DNA from: Companilactobacillus insicii
GTDB taxonomy: Bacteria > Bacillota > Bacilli > Lactobacillales > Lactobacillaceae
DNA length: 41,452 bases
Reading direction: 5' to 3'
Assembly (NCBI RefSeq): GCF_003946015.1
Contig: NZ_RHNU01000022.1
Coordinates: 1-41,452, forward strand
Shown: positions 7,989-16,006 of the stretch, in pieces
Layout: the number at the start of each line of letters is the position of its first letter
Position numbering within the stretch: position 1 is the first letter of the stretch
Made by a program: the position numbers and the translations under genes
The notes under the pieces: generated by a model
Told to the model about the DNA's origin: nothing
Databases searched by the model: none
Seen by the model: the letters and a program-made list of their open reading frames with translations, nothing else

Positions 7989-9692
7989 ATGAGTAAAAAA
8001 GTATTAGTAGTAGGTGGAGTTGCTGGTGGAGCATCTGTTGCTGCCAGAGTTAGAAGATTGGACGAGAGTGCTGAAGTCACAATGTTTGAGAAGGGACCAA
8101 ATGTTTCATTTTCTAATTGTTCTTTACCATATCATCTGAGTGGAACGATTGAAAATGCCGATGACATTGTTTTGATGAACCCCCAACAGTTTAAGATGCA
8201 ATACAATATTAATGCTGAAGTTAATACCGAAGTTATTGATGCTGATTATAAAGATAAAACTGTTACGATCAAAGATACTATTACAGGTGAGACAAGTACT
8301 AGAGATTATGATGAGTTAGTTCTTTCACCAGGTGCTGTTCCTATTTTGCCAGAATCAATTAAGGGAATTCATAATGAGAATGTCTTTACAGTTCGTAATG
8401 TTGAAGACATTAAGGCTTTAGCTGGTTATATCGATAATATTAATGCTAACAACATCACTGTCGTTGGTGGTGGTTTCGTTGGACTTGAGGTTATGGAAAA
8501 CCTAGTTGAAGGTGGCAAAAATGTTACATTAGTTGAGGCTGCTCATCATATTATGGCAACAATTGATGATGATATGGCACAAATCCTTCATAAAGAAGTA
8601 ATCGACAATGGCGTAAATCTCATTGTTGATGATGGTGTATCAGAAGTTTCAGATACAAAAGTAACCTTAGCCTCTGGTAAGACTATTCCTACTGATGTTG
8701 TTGTTATGGCAATTGGTGTTAGACCAGACGTTGCTCTAGCTGAAAAAATAGGTGTTAAATTAGGTGATACTGGTGCAATCGCGGTTGGCCAAGGTTACCA
8801 AACAAACCTTCCACATGTTTATGCTGTTGGTGATGCAATCGAGGTTACAAATATGATCACTAGAAAGAAACAACGTCTTGATCTTGCTTTCCCAGCTCAA
8901 ATGGAAGCACGTGCAGCATCAGATCATATGTATGGAAGACAAGCAACACAACGTGGAGTTATTGGTTCGCAAGTAATTAAATTGTTCAAGATGAACGCAG
9001 CTTCAACTGGATTAACAGAGAAGCAATGCCTAGAGAATGGAATTAATTATGATATTGTAATGGTAATTCCAAAGGATAAGGTGGCATTGATGCCAAACGC
9101 TAAACCATTATACTTCAAATTGATATTTGGAGTTCCATCTGGTGAGATTCTTGGTGCTCAAGCAGTTGGTGAAAGTGGGGTCGACAAGCAAGTTGATGTT
9201 ATTGCTACAATGATCTCAATGCATGGTCATGTTGAAGACTTGCAAAACCTTGAATTGTGTTATCAACCAATGTTTAGTACAGCAAAGAATGCCGTTAATA
9301 TGGCTGGCTTGGTTGCAACTAATATTCTTAATGGCGAATTCAAACAAGTTCGTATGTCTGAAGTACGTGGCTTAGTAGAAAGTGGGGCAATGATTGTTGA
9401 TGCCCGTGAGCCAAAAGAATATAAAGAGGGACATATTAAGGGAGCAATCAATATTCCTTTGAGTGAGTTCAGAGATAGATTAGATGAAATTCCTCATAAT
9501 GTACCGGTATATGTACACTGTCTATCAAGTCAGCGTAGTTATAATATGGTTCGTGCATTAGGTAATTTAGGATATAACAATATTTATAATATTGTTGGTT
9601 CATTCTTAGGATTATCAGAGTATGAATATTATCATGATACTGTTGATGATAGAGATCCTATTATTGACGATTACAGATTTGATTTATTGTAG
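7989..9692 (+). CDS. CoA-disulfide/persulfide reductase with C-terminal rhodanese domain
   Basis: A 567-residue cytosolic flavoprotein. Residues 1-about 330 are the FAD/NAD(P)H two-dinucleotide-fold domain: GGVAGGAS near the start, a second Rossmann motif VVGGGFVGLE, and the FAD-binding YAVGDA. About 335-445 is the dimerisation domain, and about 460-555 a rhodanese domain with the active-site Cys511 in HCLSSQRS. The redox Cys44 of the CoA-disulfide reductase family is present in SNCSLPY. Related fusions reduce CoA-disulfide, CoA-persulfide or polysulfide, releasing sulfide. Placed after a YeeE-type importer with a GGAGG site, it likely turns imported sulfane sulfur into sulfide for cysteine synthesis. 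A terminator follows. Confidence 0.88.
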   Translation: MSKKVLVVGGVAGGASVAARVRRLDESAEVTMFEKGPNVSFSNCSLPYHLSGTIENADDIVLMNPQQFKMQYNINAEVNTEVIDADYKDKTVTIKDTITGETSTRDYDELVLSPGAVPILPESIKGIHNENVFTVRNVEDIKALAGYIDNINANNITVVGGGFVGLEVMENLVEGGKNVTLVEAAHHIMATIDDDMAQILHKEVIDNGVNLIVDDGVSEVSDTKVTLASGKTIPTDVVVMAIGVRPDVALAEKIGVKLGDTGAIAVGQGYQTNLPHVYAVGDAIEVTNMITRKKQRLDLAFPAQMEARAASDHMYGRQATQRGVIGSQVIKLFKMNAASTGLTEKQCLENGINYDIVMVIPKDKVALMPNAKPLYFKLIFGVPSGEILGAQAVGESGVDKQVDVIATMISMHGHVEDLQNLELCYQPMFSTAKNAVNMAGLVATNILNGEFKQVRMSEVRGLVESGAMIVDAREPKEYKEGHIKGAINIPLSEFRDRLDEIPHNVPVYVHCLSSQRSYNMVRALGNLGYNNIYNIVGSFLGLSEYEYYHDTVDDRDPIIDDYRFDLL

Positions 9693-9708
9693 TAGATATA
9701 TGTAATAC

Positions 9709-9741
9709 AACTAGGCGTGGTATTTATATCACGTCTAGTTT
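9709..9741 (+). terminator. Terminator inside the sulfur region
   Basis: An 11-bp stem (aactaggcgtg with cacgtctagtt, one G-T pair) is followed by a run of T. It separates the transporter/reductase pair from the ABC transporter genes and may act as an attenuating partial terminator, because the next ribosome binding site (GGAGGG) begins right after it and I see no clear promoter in between. Confidence 0.8.
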
Positions 9742-9756
9742 TTTTCGGAGGGAAAT

Positions 9757-10533
9757 ATGAGGCTAAGGAAGAAAAATTATTGGGCGATTACAGTTATTAC
9801 ATGGGTTGTGTTATTAATTGTTTGGCAATTAGTTACCATGTATAAAATTACACCTGAGATCTTGTTACCAAGTCCTGAAAAAGTTATTTCAACTTTTATA
9901 AGTCTAAGTAAGAATGGTTATAATGGTATTCCATTGTGGTATCACTTTTTAATAACAATGATTAGATTGCTTAGTGCGGTTGCATTAGCAATTATCACTG
10001 CAATACCTTTAGGATTGATCAGTGGACGAATTAAGGTTGTTTATTCAATATTTGATTCTATAATTCAATTTATTAGACCGATTCCACCACTGGCTTATTA
10101 CACATTATTGATTCTTTGGGTAGGTATTGGTGAGACATCAAAGGTTGTTTTGTTGTATTTAGCAGCTTTTGCACCGATTTATTTGGCTTGTATTTCTGGA
10201 GTTCAGAAGGTTAATAGTGATTATGTAAAGAGTGCTGAATCGTTAGGTGCTACCTCCAAACAAGTTTTCTTCCACGTTATTTTTCCTTCAGCTTTGCCAG
10301 ATATTTTTACAGGTATTAGAACAGCAGTTGGTATGGCCTATACAACGGTTGTTGCCGCTGAGATGGTTGCCGCTACATATGGAATTGGTTGGATGATTAT
10401 CAATGCTTCTAAGTATTTGAAGAGTGACGTTATGTTTGTCGGCATTATTATTTTAGGTATCACGGGTGTTTTTCTAGATCAATTATTAAAATTAATTGAA
10501 AGAAAGATTGTATTTTGGAGTGGAAAATCATGA
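9757..10533 (+). CDS. ABC transporter permease, taurine/sulfonate type (TauC/SsuC-like)
   Basis: A 258-residue membrane protein of the binding-protein-dependent permease family, with about six membrane segments and the ATPase-contact loop around residues 155-185 (SAESLGATSKQVFFHVIFPSALPDIFTGIRTA). This EAA-type loop with the preceding segment matches nitrate/sulfonate/taurine permeases. The gene overlaps the next one by ATGA (10530-10533), so the two are translationally coupled. It forms the channel of the importer encoded with the two following genes. GGAGGG precedes the start. Confidence 0.87.
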   Translation: MRLRKKNYWAITVITWVVLLIVWQLVTMYKITPEILLPSPEKVISTFISLSKNGYNGIPLWYHFLITMIRLLSAVALAIITAIPLGLISGRIKVVYSIFDSIIQFIRPIPPLAYYTLLILWVGIGETSKVVLLYLAAFAPIYLACISGVQKVNSDYVKSAESLGATSKQVFFHVIFPSALPDIFTGIRTAVGMAYTTVVAAEMVAATYGIGWMIINASKYLKSDVMFVGIIILGITGVFLDQLLKLIERKIVFWSGKS

Positions 10534-11540
10534 AAAAAACAATCAGAATTTTAACTTTACTGTTTGCTTTTCTTTTAGTATTGTCGGGGTGTTCTAACCA
10601 TAAAAATGATCCAAAGAAGGTTACTGAAGTAAGAATCGGTATCTTACAAGTTCCTAATGACGTTGCCGCTGCTAGGCAACTAAATTACTTGAGTAGTTAT
10701 TTTGAAAAGAAGCATATCAAGACAAAATATATTATTTTTGATTCAGGTGTAGACGCTAATAAAGCTTTGATTTCAGGCGATGTGGATTTTGCAACTATGG
10801 GAGATACCAACGGTGTTGTCGCCATGTCGTCTAAAATTGATGCCAAGTTGATATGGGTAAATGATGTATTAGGCAATAATGAAGGCTTGGTAGTTAGGAA
10901 TGGTAGCGGGATTGAAGGTTTCAAAGATTTAAAAGGTAAAAAGATTGCAACACCATTTGCATCTACCTCTCATTACAGCTTGATGATGACATTGGAAAAA
11001 TATAATTTATTGGATAAGGTTTCACTTTTAGATATGGATACCCAAGATATTGTTGCTGCTTGGAATCGTGGTGATATTTCGGCAGCTTATACTTGGCAGC
11101 CAACTTTGACGCCAATGCTTAAGAATGGTCATTTCTTGATTACCAGTGAAGATTTACGTAATCAAAATCGTGTGACGGCAAATATAACTTTGGTACGCGG
11201 CGGATTCGAACGTAGTCACCCTGAATTAGTAACGGGTTTGCTAAAGCAATTAAATCGGACTCATCAAGAAATGCAAACTGAACCTAAGGAAATTATTACC
11301 GCTGCATCAAGGCAGAATGATTTGAGGTTTGAAGAAGCAAAATCACAAATTGGAACATCAAAATGGTTAACCGCAAGGCAAATGGTAAAACAAGAATTCA
11401 TGTCTCGTAAGTTTCAAGAACAGTTATATATAACTGGCAAATTTATGGCACAACAACAGACAATTGATCATGCGCCTACAAAAAATGAGATAAGAAAATT
11501 TGTTGTTACTAAATATATAGATGAATTGGGGGATAAATAA
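10530..11540 (+). CDS. Substrate-binding lipoprotein of the taurine/sulfonate-type ABC transporter (TauA-like)
   Basis: A 336-residue lipoprotein: a signal peptide with lipobox LSGC (lipidated Cys21), then a periplasmic-binding-protein type II fold. The blocks DSGVDANKALISGDVDF, DLKGKKIATPFASTSHYSL and AAYTWQPTL are characteristic of the TauA/SsuA group. I use the ATG at 10530, not the TTG at 10515, because it gives a clean signal peptide, has GGAG 9 bases upstream and couples to the preceding stop. The ligand is probably an organosulfonate such as taurine. No sulfonate-cleaving enzyme (TauD/SsuD type) lies nearby, so the route after uptake is unexplained, or the ligand is something else. Confidence 0.85.
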   Translation: MKKTIRILTLLFAFLLVLSGCSNHKNDPKKVTEVRIGILQVPNDVAAARQLNYLSSYFEKKHIKTKYIIFDSGVDANKALISGDVDFATMGDTNGVVAMSSKIDAKLIWVNDVLGNNEGLVVRNGSGIEGFKDLKGKKIATPFASTSHYSLMMTLEKYNLLDKVSLLDMDTQDIVAAWNRGDISAAYTWQPTLTPMLKNGHFLITSEDLRNQNRVTANITLVRGGFERSHPELVTGLLKQLNRTHQEMQTEPKEIITAASRQNDLRFEEAKSQIGTSKWLTARQMVKQEFMSRKFQEQLYITGKFMAQQQTIDHAPTKNEIRKFVVTKYIDELGDK

Positions 11541-12281
11541 GTGGAAAAATTAATCGAAGTAAAAAACTTAACGCTCACTTATCCAGGAGCAAGTGAGCCA
11601 ACACTTAAATCTCTTAATCTTGATATTAATCGTGGCGAGATCATTACTGTGATAGGGAAATCTGGTTGTGGAAAAAGCACGTTACTCAATACTATGGCAG
11701 GATATATTCCACCGACTGCAGGTGAAGTATTACTAAATGGTGAAGTTATAACCGGTCCCGATTGGAAACTAGGAGTTGTCTTTCAAAACAACGCCTTATA
11801 TCCTTGGTTGAATGTAGCAGATAATATTGGATTTGGTTTAAAAATGAGACATTTTGATAAAGCTGAAATTCAGTCTCGAGTTGATACGTTATTAGATCAG
11901 GTTCAATTAACTGATAAGAAAGATGATTACGTTTTTGAGTTATCAGGTGGTATGCGGCAAAGAGTAGCAATCGCTCGTGCATTAGCCAATCAGCCGCAGG
12001 TAGTCATGTTTGATGAGTCCTTTGGGGCTTTGGATGAATTTACTCGTAATGATATTCATAAAGTTATTTTGGATTTGTGGAAATCACTTCATCTAACCTT
12101 TTTTATTATTACGCACGATATTGATGAGGCCATTAAATTGGGAAATCGTATTGCTATAATGACCCCAGATAAGGGATTACCGATGAAGGTTGTTGATAAT
12201 CCGTATTTTAATATTAGTTCAGAAGATATCGATGCTAATTATATGAACTATAAGAATGATATTTTAAAACAGATAATCTAA
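11541..12281 (+). CDS. ATPase of the taurine/sulfonate-type ABC transporter (TauB/SsuB-like)
   Basis: A 246-residue ABC ATPase with Walker A GKSGCGKST, signature LSGGMRQRVAIARAL, Walker B VVMFDESFGALD and the H-loop ITHD. It powers the importer formed with the permease and lipoprotein just upstream. The GTG start follows the lipoprotein stop codon directly (TAA then GTG), with GGGGGA upstream, so the genes form one operon. The length is normal for the family. The stop codon is immediately followed by the left arm of an 18-bp inverted repeat. Confidence 0.9.
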   Translation: MEKLIEVKNLTLTYPGASEPTLKSLNLDINRGEIITVIGKSGCGKSTLLNTMAGYIPPTAGEVLLNGEVITGPDWKLGVVFQNNALYPWLNVADNIGFGLKMRHFDKAEIQSRVDTLLDQVQLTDKKDDYVFELSGGMRQRVAIARALANQPQVVMFDESFGALDEFTRNDIHKVILDLWKSLHLTFFIITHDIDEAIKLGNRIAIMTPDKGLPMKVVDNPYFNISSEDIDANYMNYKNDILKQII

Positions 12282-12698
12282 AAAGACGCTTATGAAATTA
12301 TGATTTCAGGTACTTTCTCGAGTTTGGTTAGGTGCCGTCTCTGCTCTGGGTACAAGAAATATTGGCGCTGTGGGAACCGCTTGGAGCCAAGGTCTCCAAG
12401 CTCGATTTTGAACTTCGCAAAAAAAACGCGAATTTCAAAACTCGTTCCGTGGTGTAATGGCTAAAGCCACAACACCACCTTCACTACAGCCAACATTTAT
12501 TGCACTCAGAGACTAATACATTTGTCGTTTTTTATACTATATAACTAAGTCGATAAACAAGTGCTATATTATTTGAAGTTTAATATAATCAAAAAGCTAG
12601 ATATTTTTTCCTGGTATAAATCCAGAAAAATATCTAGCTTTTTTTATGTTTTATTCTGTAACCAAATTGGAGAAAGAACCAATTTCATAAGCGTCTTT
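12282..12698. mobile_element. 417-bp element with 18-bp terminal inverted repeats (MITE-like or structured RNA element)
   Basis: A perfect 18-bp inverted repeat bounds this gap: aaagacgcttatgaaatt at 12282-12299 and its complement at 12681-12698. It fills the space between two converging genes almost exactly, starting at the base after the ATPase stop and ending 4 bases before the dehydrogenase stop. Inside are three strong hairpins within 100 bases: 12380-12400 (7 bp), 12403-12444 (about 16 bp) and 12449-12478 (7 + 5 bp), and further on a 18-bp terminator. There is no open reading frame of note and no evident target duplication. It could be a non-autonomous transposable element, a repeat typical of convergent gene pairs, or a non-coding RNA. 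Confidence 0.45.
12591..12647. terminator. Bidirectional terminator between converging genes
   Basis: 18-bp perfect arms (12591-12608 and 12626-12643) enclose a nested small stem (cctgg/ccag). A and T runs flank both sides, so it can end transcription from both the ABC operon and the minus-strand dehydrogenase gene. Confidence 0.85.
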
Positions 12699-12702
12699 AC
12701 TT

Positions 12703-13620
12703 TTACATCGTTTCAAATTTTTCTTTAATAGTTTCAGCCGAATTTTTGAATTTAGCTTTTTCTTTGTCAGTGAGTTTTATCTCATTGACGAATTCGACAC
12801 CATTTTTACCGATGACTGCTGGTTGACCAATGTATGTATCGAATTCCTTATTGTAACAAGAAACTGGACATTCGAATTGTGCGTCGGAAAACACCGCTTG
12901 TGCTAATTTGACAGCACAAGTAGCGATGCCAAAGCTAGTATAACCTTTACCTTGATATACTGCTAAACCAGCTTTTCTGATTTTTTCTTCAAGTTCATCA
13001 TAATTGAGTGCTTTACCTTGTTGTTTAGCGAATTCGTCTAAGGGATGATTATTTACTCGCACTCCTGACCATGCGACGAATTGAGAATCTCCGTGTTCAC
13101 CAAGTGTATAGCCAGTAACATTCTTTGAGTTGGTACCAAATTGTTCTGAAACAACACGTTGCATTCTGGCAGTGTCTAGAAAAGTACCTGTACCCATAAC
13201 TTGAGTAATTGTTAGATCCGCTGACTTTTGGAGATATTGAGTAATGGCATCACAAGGGTTAGTTGTGTCGATTAAAACACCGTTGAAGCCTGATGCTTTT
13301 ATTTTAGGAGCAACTTCCTTAATCATAGCCTTTGTATATTCGAATTCTGCCCAACGATTACCAGTTTCTTTAGCAGCATCAATTTTTCCAGCTGTTAGGA
13401 ACAGTATATCGACATCCTTCAACTCGGAGTAATCCTGAATTTTAATAATAGTACTGGTATCAAGACGAGCTTGTGCATCTTGTAAATCCAATTGTTCAGA
13501 AATTACTTTCTTTTCATTTTTATCAATTAATATCAATTCATCAGCTATTCCTTTAGTTACCAGTGTATATGCGATGGTAACACCTACATGCCCGATTCCA
13601 ATAATTCCAATTTTTCTCAT
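12703..13620 (-). CDS. L-2-hydroxyisocaproate/L-lactate dehydrogenase family protein
   Basis: A 305-residue NAD-dependent 2-hydroxyacid dehydrogenase of the LDH/MDH fold. It shows the Rossmann motif GIGHVG (residues 8-13), the substrate-site Asp/Arg region LDTARMQR, and the catalytic His in GYTLGEHGDSQFVAWS. The blocks GTGTFLDTARMQR and GKGYTSFGIAT, and the longer active-site loop after TAGKIDAAKETGNR, resemble L-2-hydroxyisocaproate dehydrogenases more than plain L-LDH, which favours branched-chain 2-oxo acids. I start at the ATG at 13620, preceded by AAAAGGGA; an upstream ATG at 13659 would add 13 unlikely residues. It lies downstream of the branched-chain aminotransferase on the same strand, which supplies such oxo acids. 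Plain lactate dehydrogenase remains possible. Confidence 0.82.
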   Translation of the reverse strand: MRKIGIIGIGHVGVTIAYTLVTKGIADELILIDKNEKKVISEQLDLQDAQARLDTSTIIKIQDYSELKDVDILFLTAGKIDAAKETGNRWAEFEYTKAMIKEVAPKIKASGFNGVLIDTTNPCDAITQYLQKSADLTITQVMGTGTFLDTARMQRVVSEQFGTNSKNVTGYTLGEHGDSQFVAWSGVRVNNHPLDEFAKQQGKALNYDELEEKIRKAGLAVYQGKGYTSFGIATCAVKLAQAVFSDAQFECPVSCYNKEFDTYIGQPAVIGKNGVEFVNEIKLTDKEKAKFKNSAETIKEKFETM

Positions 13621-13674
13621 ATTTTTAATTCCCTTTTTAATGTTGTGTTGTTGATACAAATTTCATCATTACGC

Positions 13675-13737
13675 TTTGTTCCACTTTCTGATTAAACGAG
13701 TTACACAAAGCAACTTCCGAGCATTGTTCCACTCTCT
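13675..13737 (-). repeat. Structured intergenic repeat, copy B (shortened)
   Basis: On the minus strand AGAGAGTGGAACAATGC is joined directly to TCGGAAGTTGCTTTGTG and TAACTCG, so both outer blocks of copies A and C are present but the central hairpin is missing. A second start-like block (AGAAAGTGGAACAAAGCG) follows. It lies right after the aminotransferase stop codon and before the dehydrogenase gene. Confidence 0.5.
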
Positions 13738-13739
13738 GA

Positions 13740-14771
13740 TTAATCTACAACCTGAATCCAACCTTCGGGTGCTTCAACAGTACCAAATTGAATGCCTGTC
13801 AATTCGTCGTAAAGTTTCTTTGTGACAGGGCCTACTTCAGTTTCACCGTAGAAAACATGTAGTTTTCCATTGTGTTCTAGTCCGCCTATTGGGGAAATAA
13901 CAGCAGCGGTACCACATGCTCCAGCTTCTTTGAAGCGGTCTAGCTGATCGATATAGACATCTCCTTCTTCTGTTCCGAGGCCTAGACGATGTTCTGCTAA
14001 CCATAATAGTGAATATTTTGTAATGGATGGCAAAATTGATGGTGATTTAGGAGTGACAAATACATTATCTTTTGTAATACCAAAGAAATTGGCTGAGCCA
14101 ACTTCTTCGATTTTTTGGTGATTGACCGGATCTAGGTAGACACAGTCGGCGAAGCCATCCTTATGTGCATTATCACCGGGTAATAGTGATGCGGCATAAT
14201 TACCACCAACTTTTGATTGTCCAGTTCCTTTATGTGCTGCACGATCATATTGTGATGTGGTGAAGTTAACAGGGGTCATGCCACCTTTGAAGTAACTTCC
14301 CACGGGCATAGCAAAGACAGTGAAGATATATTCAGGTGCAGCATGTACACCGATTGTTGCTCCTGATCCGATTAGTAGTGGACGAATGTATAAGGTTCCG
14401 CCGGTTCCATATGGTGGGACAAAATCAGCGTTAGCCTTGACCACTTGCTTAACAGCATCAACGAACTTATCTTCAGGAAAAACAGGCATTAATAGTCTTT
14501 CAGCTGAATTTTTTAGGCGTGCTGCGTTACGATCGGGTCTAAATAATTGAATTTTATTGTCGGGAGTACGGTAAGCTTTCATTCCTTCAAAGGCACCTTG
14601 ACCATAATGTAGGACAACTGCTGCTTCACTTAGCGGAAGGGTACTGTTCTCAGTAAGACCACCGTCTTGCCAAGCACCATCTTTCCAATGTGCAGTATAT
14701 CGGTAAGGTAAATCCATATATTCAAATCCTAAATTATTCCAGTCTAGTTTGGATGCATCTGCTTTTGCCAT
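13740..14771 (-). CDS. ilvE: Branched-chain amino acid aminotransferase
   Basis: A 343-residue PLP enzyme of fold type IV, interconverting Leu, Ile or Val with their 2-oxo acids using 2-oxoglutarate/glutamate. Visible are the N-terminal block YGQGAFEGMKAYR, the PLP lysine in SKVGGNYAASLLPG, the EVGSANFFGI block and the phosphate-binding region ACGTAAVISPIG near the C-terminus. These match the bacterial IlvE/BcaT type II group. I choose the ATG at 14771 (MAKADASKLDW), because AAGGAG lies upstream; the ORF could extend 12 residues further without support. The hydroxyisocaproate-type dehydrogenase follows on the same strand, so amino acid to oxo acid to hydroxy acid conversion is a plausible joint role in catabolism and redox balance. 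Confidence 0.93.
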   Translation of the reverse strand: MAKADASKLDWNNLGFEYMDLPYRYTAHWKDGAWQDGGLTENSTLPLSEAAVVLHYGQGAFEGMKAYRTPDNKIQLFRPDRNAARLKNSAERLLMPVFPEDKFVDAVKQVVKANADFVPPYGTGGTLYIRPLLIGSGATIGVHAAPEYIFTVFAMPVGSYFKGGMTPVNFTTSQYDRAAHKGTGQSKVGGNYAASLLPGDNAHKDGFADCVYLDPVNHQKIEEVGSANFFGITKDNVFVTPKSPSILPSITKYSLLWLAEHRLGLGTEEGDVYIDQLDRFKEAGACGTAAVISPIGGLEHNGKLHVFYGETEVGPVTKKLYDELTGIQFGTVEAPEGWIQVVD

Positions 14772-14817
14772 AAAAATTGCTCCTTTATTAAAAATAGTAA
14801 ATTTCAAGTTAATTTGT

Positions 14818-14847
14818 ATATTAGTGCTTATTGTAGGGTTAAGTCAA
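14818..14847 (-). promoter_or_regulatory. Promoter of the aminotransferase gene
   Basis: On the minus strand, -35 TTGACT (14842-14847) and -10 TAATAT (14818-14823) are 18 bases apart. The -35 lies within a small inverted repeat (GGTT...AACC) that could be a regulator site. Confidence 0.55.
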
Positions 14848-14935
14848 CCTTAAATGAGGAACAGATTAGAAAATGTGTAATTTTTATTATAGATTGTCTA
14901 ATTCATTATTCACTTAAATAAATATTAAATTATTA

Positions 14936-14965
14936 TTGACAGCGTTAACAATAATGGACTACATT
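14936..14965 (+). promoter_or_regulatory. Promoter of the deglycase-PTS operon
   Basis: A perfect -35 TTGACA (14936-14941) with a -10-like TACATT (14960-14965) 18 bases away, upstream of the first gene of the operon. Confidence 0.6.
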
Positions 14966-14976
14966 ATAGGTGTGAT

Positions 14977-14996
14977 AGACGTATTAAGACGTATTA
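14977..14996 (+). promoter_or_regulatory. Tandem 10-bp repeat, candidate operator
   Basis: The unit agacgtatta occurs twice head to tail between the promoter and the ribosome binding site of the operon. One helical turn of spacing fits a dimeric regulator. The operon encodes a GntR-family regulator, the obvious candidate to bind it. Confidence 0.45.
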
Positions 14997-15016
14997 AAAA
15001 GTAGGAGGACTGTTTT

Positions 15017-15985
15017 ATGAACATTGATGATTTTGGAAAAGATATTATTAATAAAACCGAAGGAAAAGTAGATAGTATTTACTTCGTTGCTTGTGGGGGT
15101 TCATTGGTCGATATGTACGTTTCTAAGTACTTTTTAGATGCTGAATCTGCCAAGATTACAACGGGTTTATATCCTGCTAATGAATTTGTTCATGTTGTTC
15201 CTAAAAAATTAAGTAAAAAATCAATTGTTTTTGTTTGCTCGCATAGCGGTAGTACTCCAGAAAGTGTTAATGCTGCAAAGGTAGCACAGGGACATGGTGC
15301 ATTTACAGTGGGTCTGACATACAATTCTAAGGCAGATTTATTGAAGTATTCAAATGAAAAAATTGTTTATGAGTGGGGAAATGAAGAAGAAGTCGTAAAC
15401 AATCCTATGGCAATTATGCTACGTTTAACAGCAATGATCCTTAATAAGGTTGAGGGATATAGCGGTTTAAGTGAAATGGAAAAAGGATTTGATTTGATAG
15501 ATACTGTTGTCTCAAGAGCCATTGATCAAGTTCATGAACGTACTATTAATTTTGCTAATAAATATAAAGATGAAAAAATGTTCTATATTCTTGGAAGTGG
15601 ACCATCATTTGGACATGCCTATGGATTTGCAATTTGTTCGTTAATGGAAATGCAATGGTTAAATGCATCTGCAATTCATTCTGGTGAGTACTTCCATGGA
15701 CCATTTGAAGTTACAGACAAGGATGTTCCATACATTGTATTAGAGAGTCAAGGTAGAACTCGTCCACTGGATGAGCGTGCATTAAAGTTTTTAAATAAGT
15801 ATGCTGAAAAGGTTGAAGTTGTAGATGCCAAAGAACTTGGACTTGATGTAATAGATGATTCAGTATCAGAATACTTTAGTCCAGTATTGTTCTATACTAT
15901 TTTGAGTGAGTATAGAAAACAATTATCAATAGTTCGCCAACATCCTCTAGATGTCAGAAGATACATGGGAAAGGTGGATTATTAG
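15017..15985 (+). CDS. SIS-domain sugar-phosphate deglycase/isomerase (FrlB-like)
   Basis: A 322-residue cytosolic protein with two SIS folds. The first shows SIYFVACGGS and CSHSGSTPESVNAA, the second FYILGSGPS. The block HSGEYFHGPFEV and the C-terminus DVRRYMGKVDY closely resemble FrlB/GfrF enzymes, which split fructoselysine 6-phosphate into glucose 6-phosphate and lysine. An AgaS-like aminosugar isomerase role is the alternative. The gene opens an operon with a GntR regulator and mannose-family PTS subunits, so the phosphorylated substrate would come from that PTS, as in the gfr system for glycated lysine. The ribosome binding site is AGGAGG. The true amine partner is not deducible. Confidence 0.75.
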   Translation: MNIDDFGKDIINKTEGKVDSIYFVACGGSLVDMYVSKYFLDAESAKITTGLYPANEFVHVVPKKLSKKSIVFVCSHSGSTPESVNAAKVAQGHGAFTVGLTYNSKADLLKYSNEKIVYEWGNEEEVVNNPMAIMLRLTAMILNKVEGYSGLSEMEKGFDLIDTVVSRAIDQVHERTINFANKYKDEKMFYILGSGPSFGHAYGFAICSLMEMQWLNASAIHSGEYFHGPFEVTDKDVPYIVLESQGRTRPLDERALKFLNKYAEKVEVVDAKELGLDVIDDSVSEYFSPVLFYTILSEYRKQLSIVRQHPLDVRRYMGKVDY

Positions 15986-16006
15986 TTTAAATTAGGAGAT
16001 AAAAAG

